NCBI GenBank assembly: GCA_050084985.1
Contig: JBITNC010000001.1
Span: 51,770,001 to 51,834,000, forward strand
DNA length: 64,000 bases
Direction of reading: 5' to 3'
Source of the DNA: Nageia nagi
Lineage: Eukaryota > Pinophyta
The position numbers and the translations under genes were made by a program. Of this stretch, positions 12,751 to 24,032 are shown piece by piece. Positions within the stretch are counted from its first letter, which is position 1. Each line of letters opens with the position of its first letter. The notes below the pieces were generated by a model, which saw only the letters and a program-made list of their open reading frames with translations, was not told the DNA's origin and made no database searches.

Positions 12751-14200
12751 CGCTCCCCAATGGATAAGCATTTGGTCCCATAATTGCATAGATGAGGATA
12801 CAACTCCCCAACTCTAGACCTATCCATCCACTTGGCTTTATTAGGCTTTTTTCCTTTCAATCCAATCAACCATAGCTCCATCTCACCTTTTCTTGTAGCA
12901 TGAACCTTCTTTTGTAATATGGAATCCTCCTTCATTTCATCTATAATATTAGGAGATAAGTCACTAAGAGATGGGAAAATTTGATCTAAACCTGCTTCAT
13001 CTTTCATCAACATAGATGGCTCACACAACTTTAAATGCTCAACATTCACAACTAAATAGATGTTCATATATACCAAAAATTCTAATCTAAAAGCATTCTC
13101 ACTTAATTTCTCCACAATCTCAAATGGTCCATCCCTTATAGGTTTCAACTTCTTGGCTGGTCCTTGTAACCTCTTCTTACTAAGATGCAACCAAACATGG
13201 TCTTGTACATGAAATTTATGGTCAACTCTATATATTTCATATCTCATGTTGTACTTGACTTGGCTTGTCTCAAGTTGCTCTTGGACTTTCAAATGAATTT
13301 GCCTAATCTTTTCTACAAATTTTTCACCTTGCTTTTCCTCTTTCTCAAGTGAATCTTCTTCATCCCTTCACTTCCCAAACACACAATCAAAAGGTCAAGG
13401 TGGTAAATAACCAATACAAGTCTTAAAAGGACTCTTGTTAATGGAAGAATAAATTGCCCTATTGTATGTATGTTGGATGCATTCAAGATGTTCATCCTAA
13501 GACTTAGGATGCTTGACACAATAACCCCTCAAGAGTTGAACTACTATCCCATTCATCACCTTAGTTTTTTCATCTATTTGACCATGAAAGGTAGTACTCC
13601 TCTTCAACCTTGTATCCATGTTTTCCTACAAACATGTCCAAAACTTGCCCAAAAATCTACTATCTCTATCTGAAACAATAGAATTAGGAAATCCAAAATG
13701 AACCCAAACATAAGAAAAGAATAAATTTGTAGCATCTCATATTGTTATAGTCTTTTTACATGTAATCAAAATATATATCTTGCTAAATCTATCTACAACA
13801 ACAAATAAATAGTCATTACCCTTCTTAGTCATAGTCAATCCTCCCACAAAATCCACTGAGATACACTCCCATGGATGTGAAGGTGATAGAAGTGGCTAAC
13901 ACACACCTAATTTTTTGTTACTTGGCTTGCTAATGCAACATAAAGAACACCCCCTTATATACTTTGCAACTTGATCTTGCATCTTTGGCCAATTTACATA
14001 CATTTGAAAATTGTATAATGTCTTTTCAACCCCAAAATATCCTTTAATCTTTGAAGTAATTACTTCTCTAATCACTCCAATCCTTTCACCTACAGGTACA
14101 CATAATGCATTAAAATGATAAAGAATTTTATTTTACAAATTAAATTCATCCAAACCCCCATACTTGGACCTAGATGAAGAAATTGTCACACACTTCTCAT
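12738..14200 (-). pseudogene. Ty3/gypsy integrase with C-terminal domain
   Basis: Pieces in several frames read in order: a zinc-finger remnant (CSLCCISKPSNKK), then HPWECISVDFVGGL with the first catalytic Asp. GNDYLFVVVDRFSKI and FPNSIVSDRDSRFLGKFW (second Asp) follow. Then comes a stretch where the usual T-E-V-V-N reads TKVMN, so the catalytic Glu is replaced by Lys. The C-terminal part (open from 13292 to 12738) reads VWLHLSKKRLQGPAKKLKPI and GPFEIVEKLSENAFRLE, the GPY/F DNA-binding region, then NVEHLKLCEPSM. It ends at the polypurine tract. Confidence 0.88.
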
Positions 14201-14379
14201 AATATAGTATCCTATACATATGCCTCTGAAAATGACTTGTACAAAAAAAGAAGAAATTTTAGCACTAAGAGGTACTCACTAAACTCTATTTTCATTCTAC
14301 TAATGGAATATAATCATTATTACATGCTACTAATGATGTGGAATCTATAGTTACAAGTGGTCTAGAATGCATGTCAGCA

Positions 14380-15620
14380 ATCTTATTCTATGTTCCTTTC
14401 TTATACTTGATAACTAGAAGAAAATTATTGCAAAAAACCCATCCATCTATACTATCTAGTTTGTTGCAATTTTGATTAAGTTTATAAATACTTTAATGGT
14501 TGATGATCAATATGAATGGTTATTTCTTTCCCTATTAAGTAGTGTTTTCACTTTTTAATAGCTTGAACCAATGCATACATTTCTTTATCATAAGTAGGAT
14601 AACTCAAAATAGCCCCACTAAAATTTTCAAAATGATAGCAAATTGGTTTACATTCTTGTAACAAAATGGCTCCCATGGCATAGTCACTTGCATTAGTCTC
14701 CATATCAAATGGCTTCTACAAATTAGAAAGTGCTAGCACAGGTGCACTAATAATCTTTTGCTTCAAAGTATCAAAATATGTTTGTTATTGTTTCCCCCAT
14801 TGGAAAAGTTGCCTCTCGTTGATTACATCATGTAAAGGTGAAGCAATATGAGAAGAATTAACAATAATGTTTGTCAAATATTGGATATCACCTAAGAAAA
14901 CCCTTACTTTAGTTACATTATATGGCCTTTGCCAATCTTCTATAGCACTTACTTTACTAAGATCTATCTTAAGTTGTCCATGACCAATAACATGGCCCAA
15001 ATACATCAAAGACTCTTTTCCAAACTCACATTTTGAATGTTTCAATAATAACTTCTCCCTATGCAAAGTTTGAAATACTTATTTAATATGTATAACATAT
15101 TCTTCCCAAGTAGAAGTACAAACAAGAATATCATCCAAGTATAACAACAACAAAAGAATCAATAAATAAACAAAGTACATCATTCATCATCCTCATAAAA
15201 GTGGTTGGTGCATTGCACAAACCAAATGGAAAAATAAGTCATTCAAATAGGCCTTATCTTTTCTTGAAAGAAGTATCCTCCTCCTTGATTCTAACTTGGT
15301 GATATCCACTCCTCAAGTCCAATTTTATGAAGAATCTTATCCCTTGCAACTAATCCAAAAGATCATCTATCTAAGGCAAAGGATAGTGATTTTGTTTAGT
15401 GCTTTATAGTCAATGCACATTATCCAAGTTTGATCATTATTGGGAATCAAAACAACATATGATCCACATGGATATGTACTTGTTCTAATCATACCTTCAT
15501 AAACTAACTCTTGAATCTACCTTCTTATCTCCCCTTACTCTAAAACTAATTACCAATACAAAGCTATGTTGGGAAATGAAGCATCAAGTAATAACTGAAT
15601 ATCATGTTGTATATCTTGCA
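14380..15620 (-). pseudogene. Ty3/gypsy reverse transcriptase and RNase H
   Basis: From about 15360 downward a frame reads FIKLDLRSGYHQVRIKEED and then FPFGLCNAPTTFMRMMNDVL, the core of Ty3 reverse transcriptase. The YxDD box is damaged by a frame change. The frame open at 14785-15066 gives KCEFGKESLMYLGHVIG, the thumb region. RNase H follows at about 14500-14720 (DMETNASDYAMGAILLQE, SYPTYDKEMYALVQAI, HIDHQPLKYL). Stops separate the parts. Confidence 0.9.
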
Positions 15621-15789
15621 TAGGAGGTAATCCTTTGGCTTTGCAAATAAGTTAGTAAACTCCTCAACTAAATCCTACATTTTTTGCTCTCTTTTGCACA
15701 CCACTAATAGCCTACAGTCAATATTCATGTCATTAATAGCATGAGATTCACCTCACTTGAGGCTCCTATTTTCACCATGATTAGAAAAA

Positions 15790-15881
15790 ACTTTTTAGAA
15801 ATATTCATAAGAATTTTACCTTGCTAGAAGTGATCGAAAAGTATCTTTTTCTTGCTTTTATGTGTACTAGCTAGAAACATC
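15790..15881 (+). repeat. Left arm of inverted repeat in the gypsy protease region
   Basis: 92 bp that reverse-complement 15976-16067 with scattered mismatches (shared core GATGTTTCTAGCTAGTAC). The 94-bp centre 15882-15975 reads, on the + strand, a protease C-terminus (CGVILGNPYMWDKYS), opposite to the rest of the element. Confidence 0.88.
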
Positions 15882-15891
15882 ATTTGTGGTG

Positions 15892-16394
15892 TTATTCTTG
15901 GTAACCCTTATATGTGGGATAAATATAGTATTTATTATAGAAGATTGAACAAATTACGATTGTGAAATATGGAAAGATGTTTCTAGCTAGTACATATAAA
16001 AGCAAGCAAAAGCTACCTTTGATCACTTCCAATAAGGTAAAATGTCTTGTGAATGCTTCTAAAAAGTACTTTGCACAAATAGCAAATTTCAACTTACATT
16101 GCTTAGTGACTTGCAAACTAGCATTATGATGCACCCAACCCAAAGGATATGGATTTGGATGGTTGAAAGTTTCTAATCCCAAATTACTTACCATAGTCTC
16201 TAAAATCAATTTTTTTTAGAAACTAGATCAACAATGAAATCTAGTTTGGTTTTTCTAATTTGGATTTTGAAATGGAATAATTGAATCCTTTGCTCTTCAA
16301 TGTCTTGAGGTTCTTCAACCTTTTTAATGGCTGAACAATTTACTCTCTCATCAACATTTGAATTGCCCTCAATATCATCACATCTAAGAACCAT
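15892..16394 (-). pseudogene. Ty3/gypsy aspartic protease region, disrupted
   Basis: Two overlapping frames. 16206-16394 reads QLFHFKIQIRKTKLDFIVDL, where the active site Asp-Ser/Thr-Gly should follow; here it reads DLVSKKN, so the catalytic triad is lost. 15892-16209 continues with LGLETFNHPNPYPLGWV and ASLQVTKQCKLKFAICAKY, which is the usual sequence after the active site. Beyond YVLARNI (about 15976) the frame runs into DNA that is coding only in the opposite orientation, because of the foldback inversion described separately. Confidence 0.8.
15976..16067 (-). repeat. Right arm of inverted repeat in the gypsy protease region
   Basis: Partner of 15790-15881. It lies in the normal coding orientation of the element (reads LEVIKGSFCLLLYVLARN). 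Confidence 0.88.
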
Positions 16395-16454
16395 AGAATT
16401 AGTTTTATCCTTATTCTTATGCTTATATGGATGTAATTTCGAATATAATTTCCA

Positions 16455-16496
16455 ACAATTGTTATCAACATGACCATCTTTATCACAATGACTACA
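16455..16496 (-). pseudogene. Gag zinc knuckle of the gypsy element
   Basis: On the - strand it reads CSHCDKDGHVDNNC, a perfect CX2CX4HX4C RNA-binding knuckle, placed between gag and protease as expected. Confidence 0.85.
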
Positions 16497-16499
16497 ATG

Positions 16500-17436
16500 T
16501 ATACCATCACCTTCTTTCTTTAAAATATTAGTGGTCTTAGTTTCTTACTTTTATTTTCATTTATCTTAATATTTATCTTTCTCTTTTTCTCCCCTTGAAT
16601 TAGAAGCCTTCTTGGATTCATCATATTATCTCCTTGTTTTACCATCCTCCTCTAAGTATTGCACTTACATACACACTTGATCAAGATTAATAGGGTTAAA
16701 AAAACATGATAGTATTTTGCAAATGACTATGTAAACCTCTAATGTACTTCATTAAATTTTGAAGATATTTTAGTGAAACCCCAAGCAAAGTAGCTTGTTT
16801 CTTTAATTTTGTAGTGTATTCTTTAACATTTTCCCCTCTTTTTTATCTAAAGAATTACTATTTTATTAATTATTTATTATGATGTCCTAATAGATAGAAT
16901 TGATCTCTTAACAACTCCTTAAATTCATTCCAAGAAGATATTTCCAATAAGTATTCATGATTAAGAGTTTCTACATGGCTTTTCCATCAAACTAAAGCAT
17001 GTCCACTCATCTTTAATCTAGCAAAATAAATTTTATAGACATCATTTACAACATCATGATTTAGAAAATAAACCTCTAATTATTTCAACTAATTATTCAC
17101 CTTTTCCACATCAACCTCTCCTACAAAAGTAGGAATTTCCACTTTGGCCTCTACCTTGAATGAAACTTGATTTGATGAATATGATGAATCAAGTATTCCA
17201 ACTACATCATGATATTTTTGATTGATATTTTCATTTTTTCTAGAAGCTAACAACTTATCCAAATGAGCCAAATTATTCTCCATTACCAAAAATATCCTTT
17301 CAAAGCTAATATATGTCATGGTATGAACAGTAAACTGTTGCTTCTTTGCATTATCCATTTTAGTTGCTATGTCCTTTTGACCAATCTCAAGATCCTCTAG
17401 AATCAACTTTGGTCTTTGAGATCTTCTCCCAAACAT
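16500..17436 (-). pseudogene. Ty3/gypsy gag
   Basis: A likely ATG at about 17434-17436 gives MFGRRSQRPKLILEDLEIGQ. The frame stays open to 17089 (through VEAKVEIPTFVGEVDVEKVNN), where a stop falls. Further gag coding matter continues in broken frames to the zinc knuckle. The P-x-F-x-G-E-V-D segment matches the start of the retrotransposon gag domain. Gag forms the particle; this copy is not translatable as a whole. Confidence 0.75.
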
Positions 17437-17500
17437 AAAAAAAAACACATTTTTGGCAACCTAAAATACCCAAAATTCCAACCCCAAATTTGATGTACAC

Positions 17501-17514
17501 AAGCTCTGATACCA
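17501..17514 (-). other. Primer-binding site, initiator tRNA-Met type (gypsy)
   Basis: On the - strand TGGTATCAGAGCTT lies two bases inside the 5' LTR. Its first 12 bases match the standard plant tRNA-iMet primer site exactly. Confidence 0.9.
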
Positions 17515-17516
17515 TG

Positions 17517-18240
17517 TGATCCATAATCATCAAATGCTTATAGTATACTCAGATCTTCACTTACAAATTTAAATGAAAATACATTTACCATTATGAGATC
17601 ATACAAATTGCATATAAATTTAAGAATTACATAATATAAATCACAAATTAGCAATCTCAAACACACAACAATATCAACCCAATGATTTACCATAGTTCAC
17701 CCAATGTGGGCTAATCTAGCATGGAATTAGAGCCTTCTCTTCTCATTATATATGGACATTATAGTATTATATGCATAAGAAATACCATCAACATAATGGC
17801 AATAAAATCTTCTACAATTACTACTATATCCTATAGTAAGAAGAAATAATCTCAAAACTATAATAATTTTGGAATGACTCTTAGTCTTCCTTCCAACTAT
17901 TAAAATTCTAAAATCCCAAAACTCTACAATTCTCTCTAATTGAGAATCAAGAATGAGATACATACATTAAATAATCCTTTAGAATATTTTTAAACTTCGA
18001 CCAAGGAACTTGAACTATTCAATCTCCTAAAATGCCACTATCTCTTCAAACACGCCTATTGACTCATCAAGGTGCATGCCATTAGCGACCTAAAATTAAC
18101 ATGTTGCAGGTTGCTGATAGCCTAAAATTGAATACCAAAAACTCTAAATTTTGATCTTTAGTCTATATCCAAGCACATATAACTTTGTAATGAGTATTGC
18201 TGATGAAAAGATAATTTGACATATGATCCAATTTGGATCA
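17517..18240 (-). repeat. 5' LTR of the gypsy element
   Basis: Partner of 12031-12750. Ends TGATC...GATCA, so the last five bases are the inverse complement of the first five. Confidence 0.9.
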
Positions 18241-18245
18241 AAGCT
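18241..18245. repeat. Target-site duplication AAGCT (right)
   Basis: Exact match to 12026-12030. Confidence 0.85.
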
Positions 18246-18719
18246 TTGAGGATCTTGAGATGCAACATCTAAAATCTAGTCATTAAAAGTGCATTCAAGT
18301 ATGAGTTTGGGTGTTATAATAGGCCACTAAGTTTATTTTGTGTACTTTTTATGATAATGATAAAAACCTTGGAAATACATGGCCATATCTAGGTAGATTT
18401 CAAGATTTTCTCCTTTAACATAGATTTTCCAACCATTAAATGTGCCTAGATAATGCCTAGAGGCTAGATCCATCTGTATGTCAATGGGTAACAAATAACA
18501 TTCAATGCTTCTTGGAAAGTGGCTCTATCTCCCAAGTATCTAGACTTTTCAAACCATGGTTCTTGCCTTATTACTTCTCTCCCCAATGACACATGAACAT
18601 TTTTTATCCTTTTGATTACCATCTTTAAATTTATTTTCTTTTATTAATTTATTGTGAAGCTTTTATTCTTTTTATCTAAATATTTATAACATATACATAC
18701 CTAAAATAAAGTAATTTTA

Positions 18720-19690
18720 ACTATAAAAGGGTGAATATGGGTGATATTTATTGGTTCATGCTCTTCATTACCTTCTAGGTTAGCTAAGTGATATGCTTTT
18801 GAACCAAACTTTCTTTTAATTATTAAGGTCCTAACCATTCAAGTCAAAAATTATCATGAATTGCCTTTCTATTCATGAATTTTGTTGATTTTATTTTAAA
18901 CTAGGTATTCTATATTGAATTTGCAAATTTTAACCTTTTTATCAAAAGCTCATTTAATATGATAATTAGTCTAATCTTATTTGATGAGTTGCTTCATTTT
19001 TGATATAATCTTGTAAACCAATTCATAAATATGGAATTTTTATTTCTTAGGGTAAAATTGCCTCTATCCATAGACTAAATAAAATGGGGTTGCCCTAGTA
19101 GGAGTTCAAATACTAGTGCGATAAGCCAATAAAGCATGGAAAATCCTTGCATGTCAATCTCTATGAGAGTTACCAACTATTTTGAGTAGAATACTATGAA
19201 TAATTTTATTTATAGCCTTCAGCTTGTCCATTCCCTTGGGGTTAATAAGGATTCAAAAAATTAATTCAAATATGATACCCTTTGCATAAAGCTAATACTT
19301 CTTTATTCTTAAAATTCTTTCCATTATCTATGATAATTTGAGTAGAAATTCCAAAATGACAAATAATATGATGCTTTATGAATTCTGCTATCTTTGGTCC
19401 TTTCATTAAAATCATAGAAATAACTTCAACCCATTTTGTAAAGTATTTTGTAGCTATTATTATAAATTTGTGACCTCCTGAGGAGATTGGGGATATTTGA
19501 CCTATCAAATCCAATGCCCATATCGAAAATGGCCATAATGATTGCATGGGTTGTAATGCTTATGATGGTTGATTAAATAAATTAGAATATTATTGGAATT
19601 TAATTATTTTTTTAACATATTCTATACAATCACTCTCCATGGTGGGCCAATAATATCCCATACATATTAGTCATTTAGTTATTGTGGGAC
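18720..19690 (-). pseudogene. Tat-type integrase
   Basis: A zinc-finger remnant near 19640 (MESDCIEYVKKI) is followed by the open frame 19547-19266. That frame reads PFSIWALDLIGQISPISSGG with the first Asp, HKFIIIATKYFTKWVEVI, then FGISTQIIIDNGKNFKNKEV with the second Asp. The C-terminal region at about 18850-18722 reads FGSKAYHLANLEGNEEHEPI and ends INITHIHPFY, a typical Tat integrase tail. Integrase inserts the element DNA; this copy has many stops. Confidence 0.85.
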
Positions 19691-20169
19691 CACTAAACTT
19701 CCCTTTGCATATTCCATTGTTTATGATTTGTGAATCTACCTATTCTAAGCATCTAAGTACTATTCCATCAAAACCTCTATGCTATAGGACATCTCTTAGT
19801 ATAAAAAATGAGAAGCTTTTAATCTGAATGCTTTCCTAGCTAATTTTGTTAGATTAATTGTTAGGATTCCATCTCTTAAGAATTTCACTAGTTGGATATG
19901 CCATAAATCTTTGTCTTCCATTGTAATATCAAGAATTACTTGTTCTACTCCATCCATTTCTAATGAAGATTAAGTAATTTGGACTATGTCGATGTGAATG
20001 ATTTATTGATGAGGGTTTTCAAGTATCAAATATCTAATTAAAGCCATAACATCAATGAATCTATTGGTTTACCTTGGTGTTTCCTCTAAATCATACTTTT
20101 CAAATGATTATAACATATTATCCACCAAATTTTTGTACTTTTGTAGTAAAGGTTCTTTACTTTGAAAAT

Positions 20170-20400
20170 TCCCTTTAAACTAATTTACAATCAATAATTA
20201 ATTTAACCCTTTTTAATTTCAATTTTGTGCCTATATTTATGGCTAATATCAAATCTTCATAATCAGTGTTGTTATTTGTGCATGGAAAATTAAGTTTAAA
20301 AGAATAAGATATGGGGACTCCTTGAGGTGTAACAAACACAACACCTGCACCTTTACTTTTTTCACATCTTGATCCATCAAACTATATTACCATATTCCAA
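20170..20400 (-). pseudogene. Archaeal-type RNase H (aRH) of the Tat element
   Basis: After a stop the frame reads FDGSRCEKSKGAGVVFVTPQ, then GVPISYSFKLNFPCTNNNTD and YEDLILAINIGTKLK. This FDGS...GAGVV...TPQG...NN.(A/D)EYEAL-like pattern is the second RNase H found only in Tat elements among plant gypsy lineages. Confidence 0.8.
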
Positions 20401-21627
20401 TCTTCTTCAAGATCAACAAAAATTTCCATCTCATCTAGTTGGAAAATATTTTTGTCTGGTAATTCAATAATGAGTGGTTTATCATCATATAAAGGTGCTT
20501 CTATGATATAATCAACTATGACTTGACTTTTTATTGATTTGTGACTCATGAATTGTAAATCAAATTTGGTCAAATGCATAATCCATTTAGATTTCCTTGT
20601 ATTTTGGTAAGTTTTATTCATCATGTATTTTAATGGATTTGCTTTAGAAATCACATACCTAGTATGATTTAACATGTAATGTCTCATCTTCTTAGTTGCA
20701 AAAACCGCAACTAAACATAACTTTTCTAGGTATATGTACTTAATTTCATAACCACTAGGGTTCGATTGAGGTAGTAAATAGCTTGTTCTTTATTATTTTC
20801 ATTTTTTAGAGAAAGCATAGTTCCTAATGTTAATTCTATAGCATACGTGTAAAGTAGGAATGGTTCCCCTTCCTTAGGTGGGACTAAAACTAAAGGTGAT
20901 AAAAGATATTATTTTATTTTAGCAAATGCTTCTTATTTTTCATTGACATAGAGGAATGTATTTCCTTTTTTAACAACTTATTGAAAGGTTTACACTTATT
21001 AGATCATTATGAAATAAAATATCTTATAGCTTGCAACTTACCTTGTAAACTTTGTAATTGCTTTATATTTGAAGGGGGGAGAATATTCACTATTGCTTTT
21101 ATCTTATTAGGGTCTACTTCAATTCCTTGCATAGAAATAATAAAACATAATAGCTTTCCCAAAGTGACCCCAAAAACACATTTATTGGGGTTTAATTGAA
21201 TATTATTCTCTAATAATCTATCAAATATCTTGTTAAGTATTTTTGGATGATCTTCTCGAATTTTAGACTTACCTAATACATCATCTACATAATCTTCCAT
21301 GATATCATGCATGTAATCATGAAAAATGTATATCATTTCTTATTGGTAAGTAACTCCCCCATTCTTAAGGCTAAAGGGCATTACTTTATAACAAAATGTT
21401 TCCCAAGGCATTATGAAAGTTGTATAATGTTGATCTTTAGGTGCTACTCTTATTTGATTGTACCCATAGAATCCATCCATGAGAGATAGCATTTCATGTC
21501 CAGTAGTAGAGTCAACTAAATTATCTATGTTTAGAAATGGAAAATTATCCTTAGGACAAGATTTATTTAAATCTCTAAAATATGTGCATATATGAATATT
21601 TCCATTGGTCTTTTTAACTGGTACCAT
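20382..21627 (-). pseudogene. Tat-type reverse transcriptase and RNase H
   Basis: Frame 21627-21340 reads VPVKKTNGNIHICTYFRDLN, then SCPKDNFPFLNIDNLVDSTT and LSLMDGFYGYNQIRVAPKDQ. A TAA at 21337-21339 interrupts it. Frame 21336-21007 continues MIYIFHDYMHDIMEDYVDDV, keeping the catalytic YVDD, then NPNKCVFGVTLGKLLCFIIS. RNase H follows in broken frames, ending with MRHYMLNHTRYVISKANPLK and KSIKSQVIVDYIIEAPL in the frame open at 20687-20382. Confidence 0.9.
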
Positions 21628-22849
21628 GTTTAAAATCCAATCATAATAATCAATGGGATGGATGAACTTGGATTCTAAAAGTTTTTATAATTCTTATTTT
21701 ACCATTAGTGATATTGTAGGATGCATCTTATGTAATTTTTGTTTAACCAATTTAGCATCCTATTTAATACCTATGTTATGCACCACCGAGTTTGGATCCA
21801 ATCCTATAATATCAATGTATGGCCATGCAAATATCTTTTCTTTTCTTTAAGTATAGAGATGAATTCTCATCTCTCATATTTAGTTAGTGACTTTCCTAAT
21901 TGAATAATCTTAGGATTATTTACATCATCACTTAATTCAACCTTGATGGTTTCTTCAATTAACATGTGGGATGCCTCTTCAAACCTATTTGGTATTGAAA
22001 TTCAATTTTTATCATTTAGGTTGTATTCTTCATATTCACCTAAATTTTGGTCTTCTAAGGTTGTATTTATGGTAAATTTTGAGATTTGTATTATAGTATC
22101 TATATATTTAAAAAATTGTATTATAGGTTATTTGAAATTTAGTGTCAAGTTTGTAGTATCTTCATCTACCACAAATTATGATGAAGAGCTACTTGAGCTT
22201 ATTGAGCCTAATGGTTCAAACTTATCCCTTCCTAACTAGTCAAAAGATAAATTTTTTGAAGCTTTATCAAACATTTATTTAATCTCTACCATATTACTTG
22301 ATACAACATTAGAAAAATAATATTTCTAAAGATAACATTTCTTATTTTGAATTATCTTGATTTAGTATTTCTTTAGAGTTTTGCATGATTCTTCATATTC
22401 TAGTTTTTCTAGTTTTAGCTCAACTGTCTTACAACTAGATTCTTTTTTGTTCTTACTTTTGTATCTTAATCCTATTTTATCAGTAGGTAATTAGTAGTAG
22501 ATATCAGTTGTATATCTAGGTTCTTATTCATATTGAACCAAACTTCATCCTTTCCATTGACATAAATGAAAATATATTTGGACATAAGAACTCACATAAG
22601 GTGATATATATTCTAATGAATTATAGAAAACACCTTCATGTGATTGTGGTAAAGAAATGAGAGGTGGTTCTATAGGAATTGTATAAACAAAGAGAGTTTG
22701 ATTAGGAATTTTTCCTAAAGGCACCAATTACCCCACTACACTGGGAGATTCTTTATTTTTCCCACTTATTAAGCAAAAGGATTACTAAAAAAAACATCAT
22801 CAATTCCAAATTCCCCTATACCATAATTTATCAATTTTATTGTTACTGG

Positions 22850-23800
22850 GTAGATGTTTGATGACTTATCTTTTTCTTGATAATCATCACTTTTTATTGA
22901 TGTATCCATAAGAGATGAAATTTTTGATGAGGAAGCTTTTCTTAATTCATATAATTTTTGTGCTCTTTCCTCCTAGGTATGTTTTTCTTGTAGTATGGGT
23001 TCTATCTTTAGTGATGAATCATTACTAATTTTTTGTTGGGTTTTGGATGATTCTTGATTAATAGCATGTTTTTCTTTTAAAATGTTTAAATAATTATCCT
23101 TACCCACCCCAACAAATGATGGTCTTTCTTTTGGTATTGGTGTTGTAAAATAATGAGTAAATGGTAGAGCTACTTCTTATGGCAAATGTGCACTATTACA
23201 ATGTGAATATGGGTTTTCATCTTCATGAACACAATGCACTATACCCTTGTGAATATACTTAAAATAATTATGATATATTGATGGAATACATTGAATATAT
23301 CTAATTCAAGCTCTTCCTAAAAGGATTTTATATTGAGTTATGTCTCCTTCGATTACTTGCAATATTATTTGCACTATCTTAAATCCTACAACAATAGGAA
23401 ACAAAATTGATCCCATTGTTAAGCATAAAACACCATTAAATATTTTAGTTGTAGGGTTGGTGAAAAAATACAAGAAAATGGAAGATTTAGATTCTTATAT
23501 GTAGTTTTTGAAATAATATTTATTTTCAAAACTTCATCAATCAATATTCTTTCAAAAAATTTCCCATCTACTTAGCTATGATATGCAAAGGTAGATCTTG
23601 ACCATGTGTCTCATTCGAATGCTTAGCTTCATGATCATAAAAAACAATGGTAGGCTTTTGACTTGTTTTAATATTTCCTACAAAAGATACAAAGATTTTG
23701 GTATCATTTATATCCAACCCAATTATTTGTAATAGTTGGTTCATTCCATCTCTATGATTCTTATATTATTGTAGTAACTCAAATAGAGACATTTTCAATT
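22850..23800 (-). pseudogene. Tat-type protease and protease-RT linker, heavily decayed
   Basis: Near 23180-23300 the - strand reads a frame with LGRA-stop-IRYIQCIPSIYHNYFKYI, resembling the 'LGRPWIH...VPSxYHQ.LKF' segment downstream of the protease in Tat elements. Further up, short frames look like retroviral-type protease but no intact active site is visible. Confidence 0.6.
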
Positions 23801-24032
23801 GCAATTTTTTTAATTATTGATGTAGATATCCTTTCAGTGAGACCTTGAGAGGTTGAGGTCTAGGTATGTTGGGTTCCATAATAACCTCATCTAGTTGATT
23901 ATCTAGAATAACATTTTGTCTTCCTTATACCTTTTGACCTCTTGTAGTAATATTACGATTCCTATGAATGTTGAGTTGTCATAACTCCAATTTTGTATTA
24001 ATTAATTCTCATATGGATGTAATGAAATATTA

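Larger units (their letters stand above)
12031..18240 (-). mobile_element. Ty3/gypsy LTR retrotransposon, complete boundaries, coding region decayed
   Basis: A 6.2-kb element on the - strand. LTRs of about 720 and 724 bp end in TGATC...GATCA, with an AAGCT target duplication outside. A perfect initiator tRNA-Met primer site follows the 5' LTR, and a G-rich polypurine-like tract (ATTGGGGAGCG) precedes the 3' LTR. The coding order gag, zinc knuckle, protease, reverse transcriptase, RNase H, integrase is the Ty3 order. Integrase and C-terminal residues resemble the chromovirus-like plant lineages, but the exact lineage is not certain. All domains are interrupted by stops and frameshifts. LTR divergence looks higher than in the copia element (roughly 12-15% in the part I compared). 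Confidence 0.92.
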
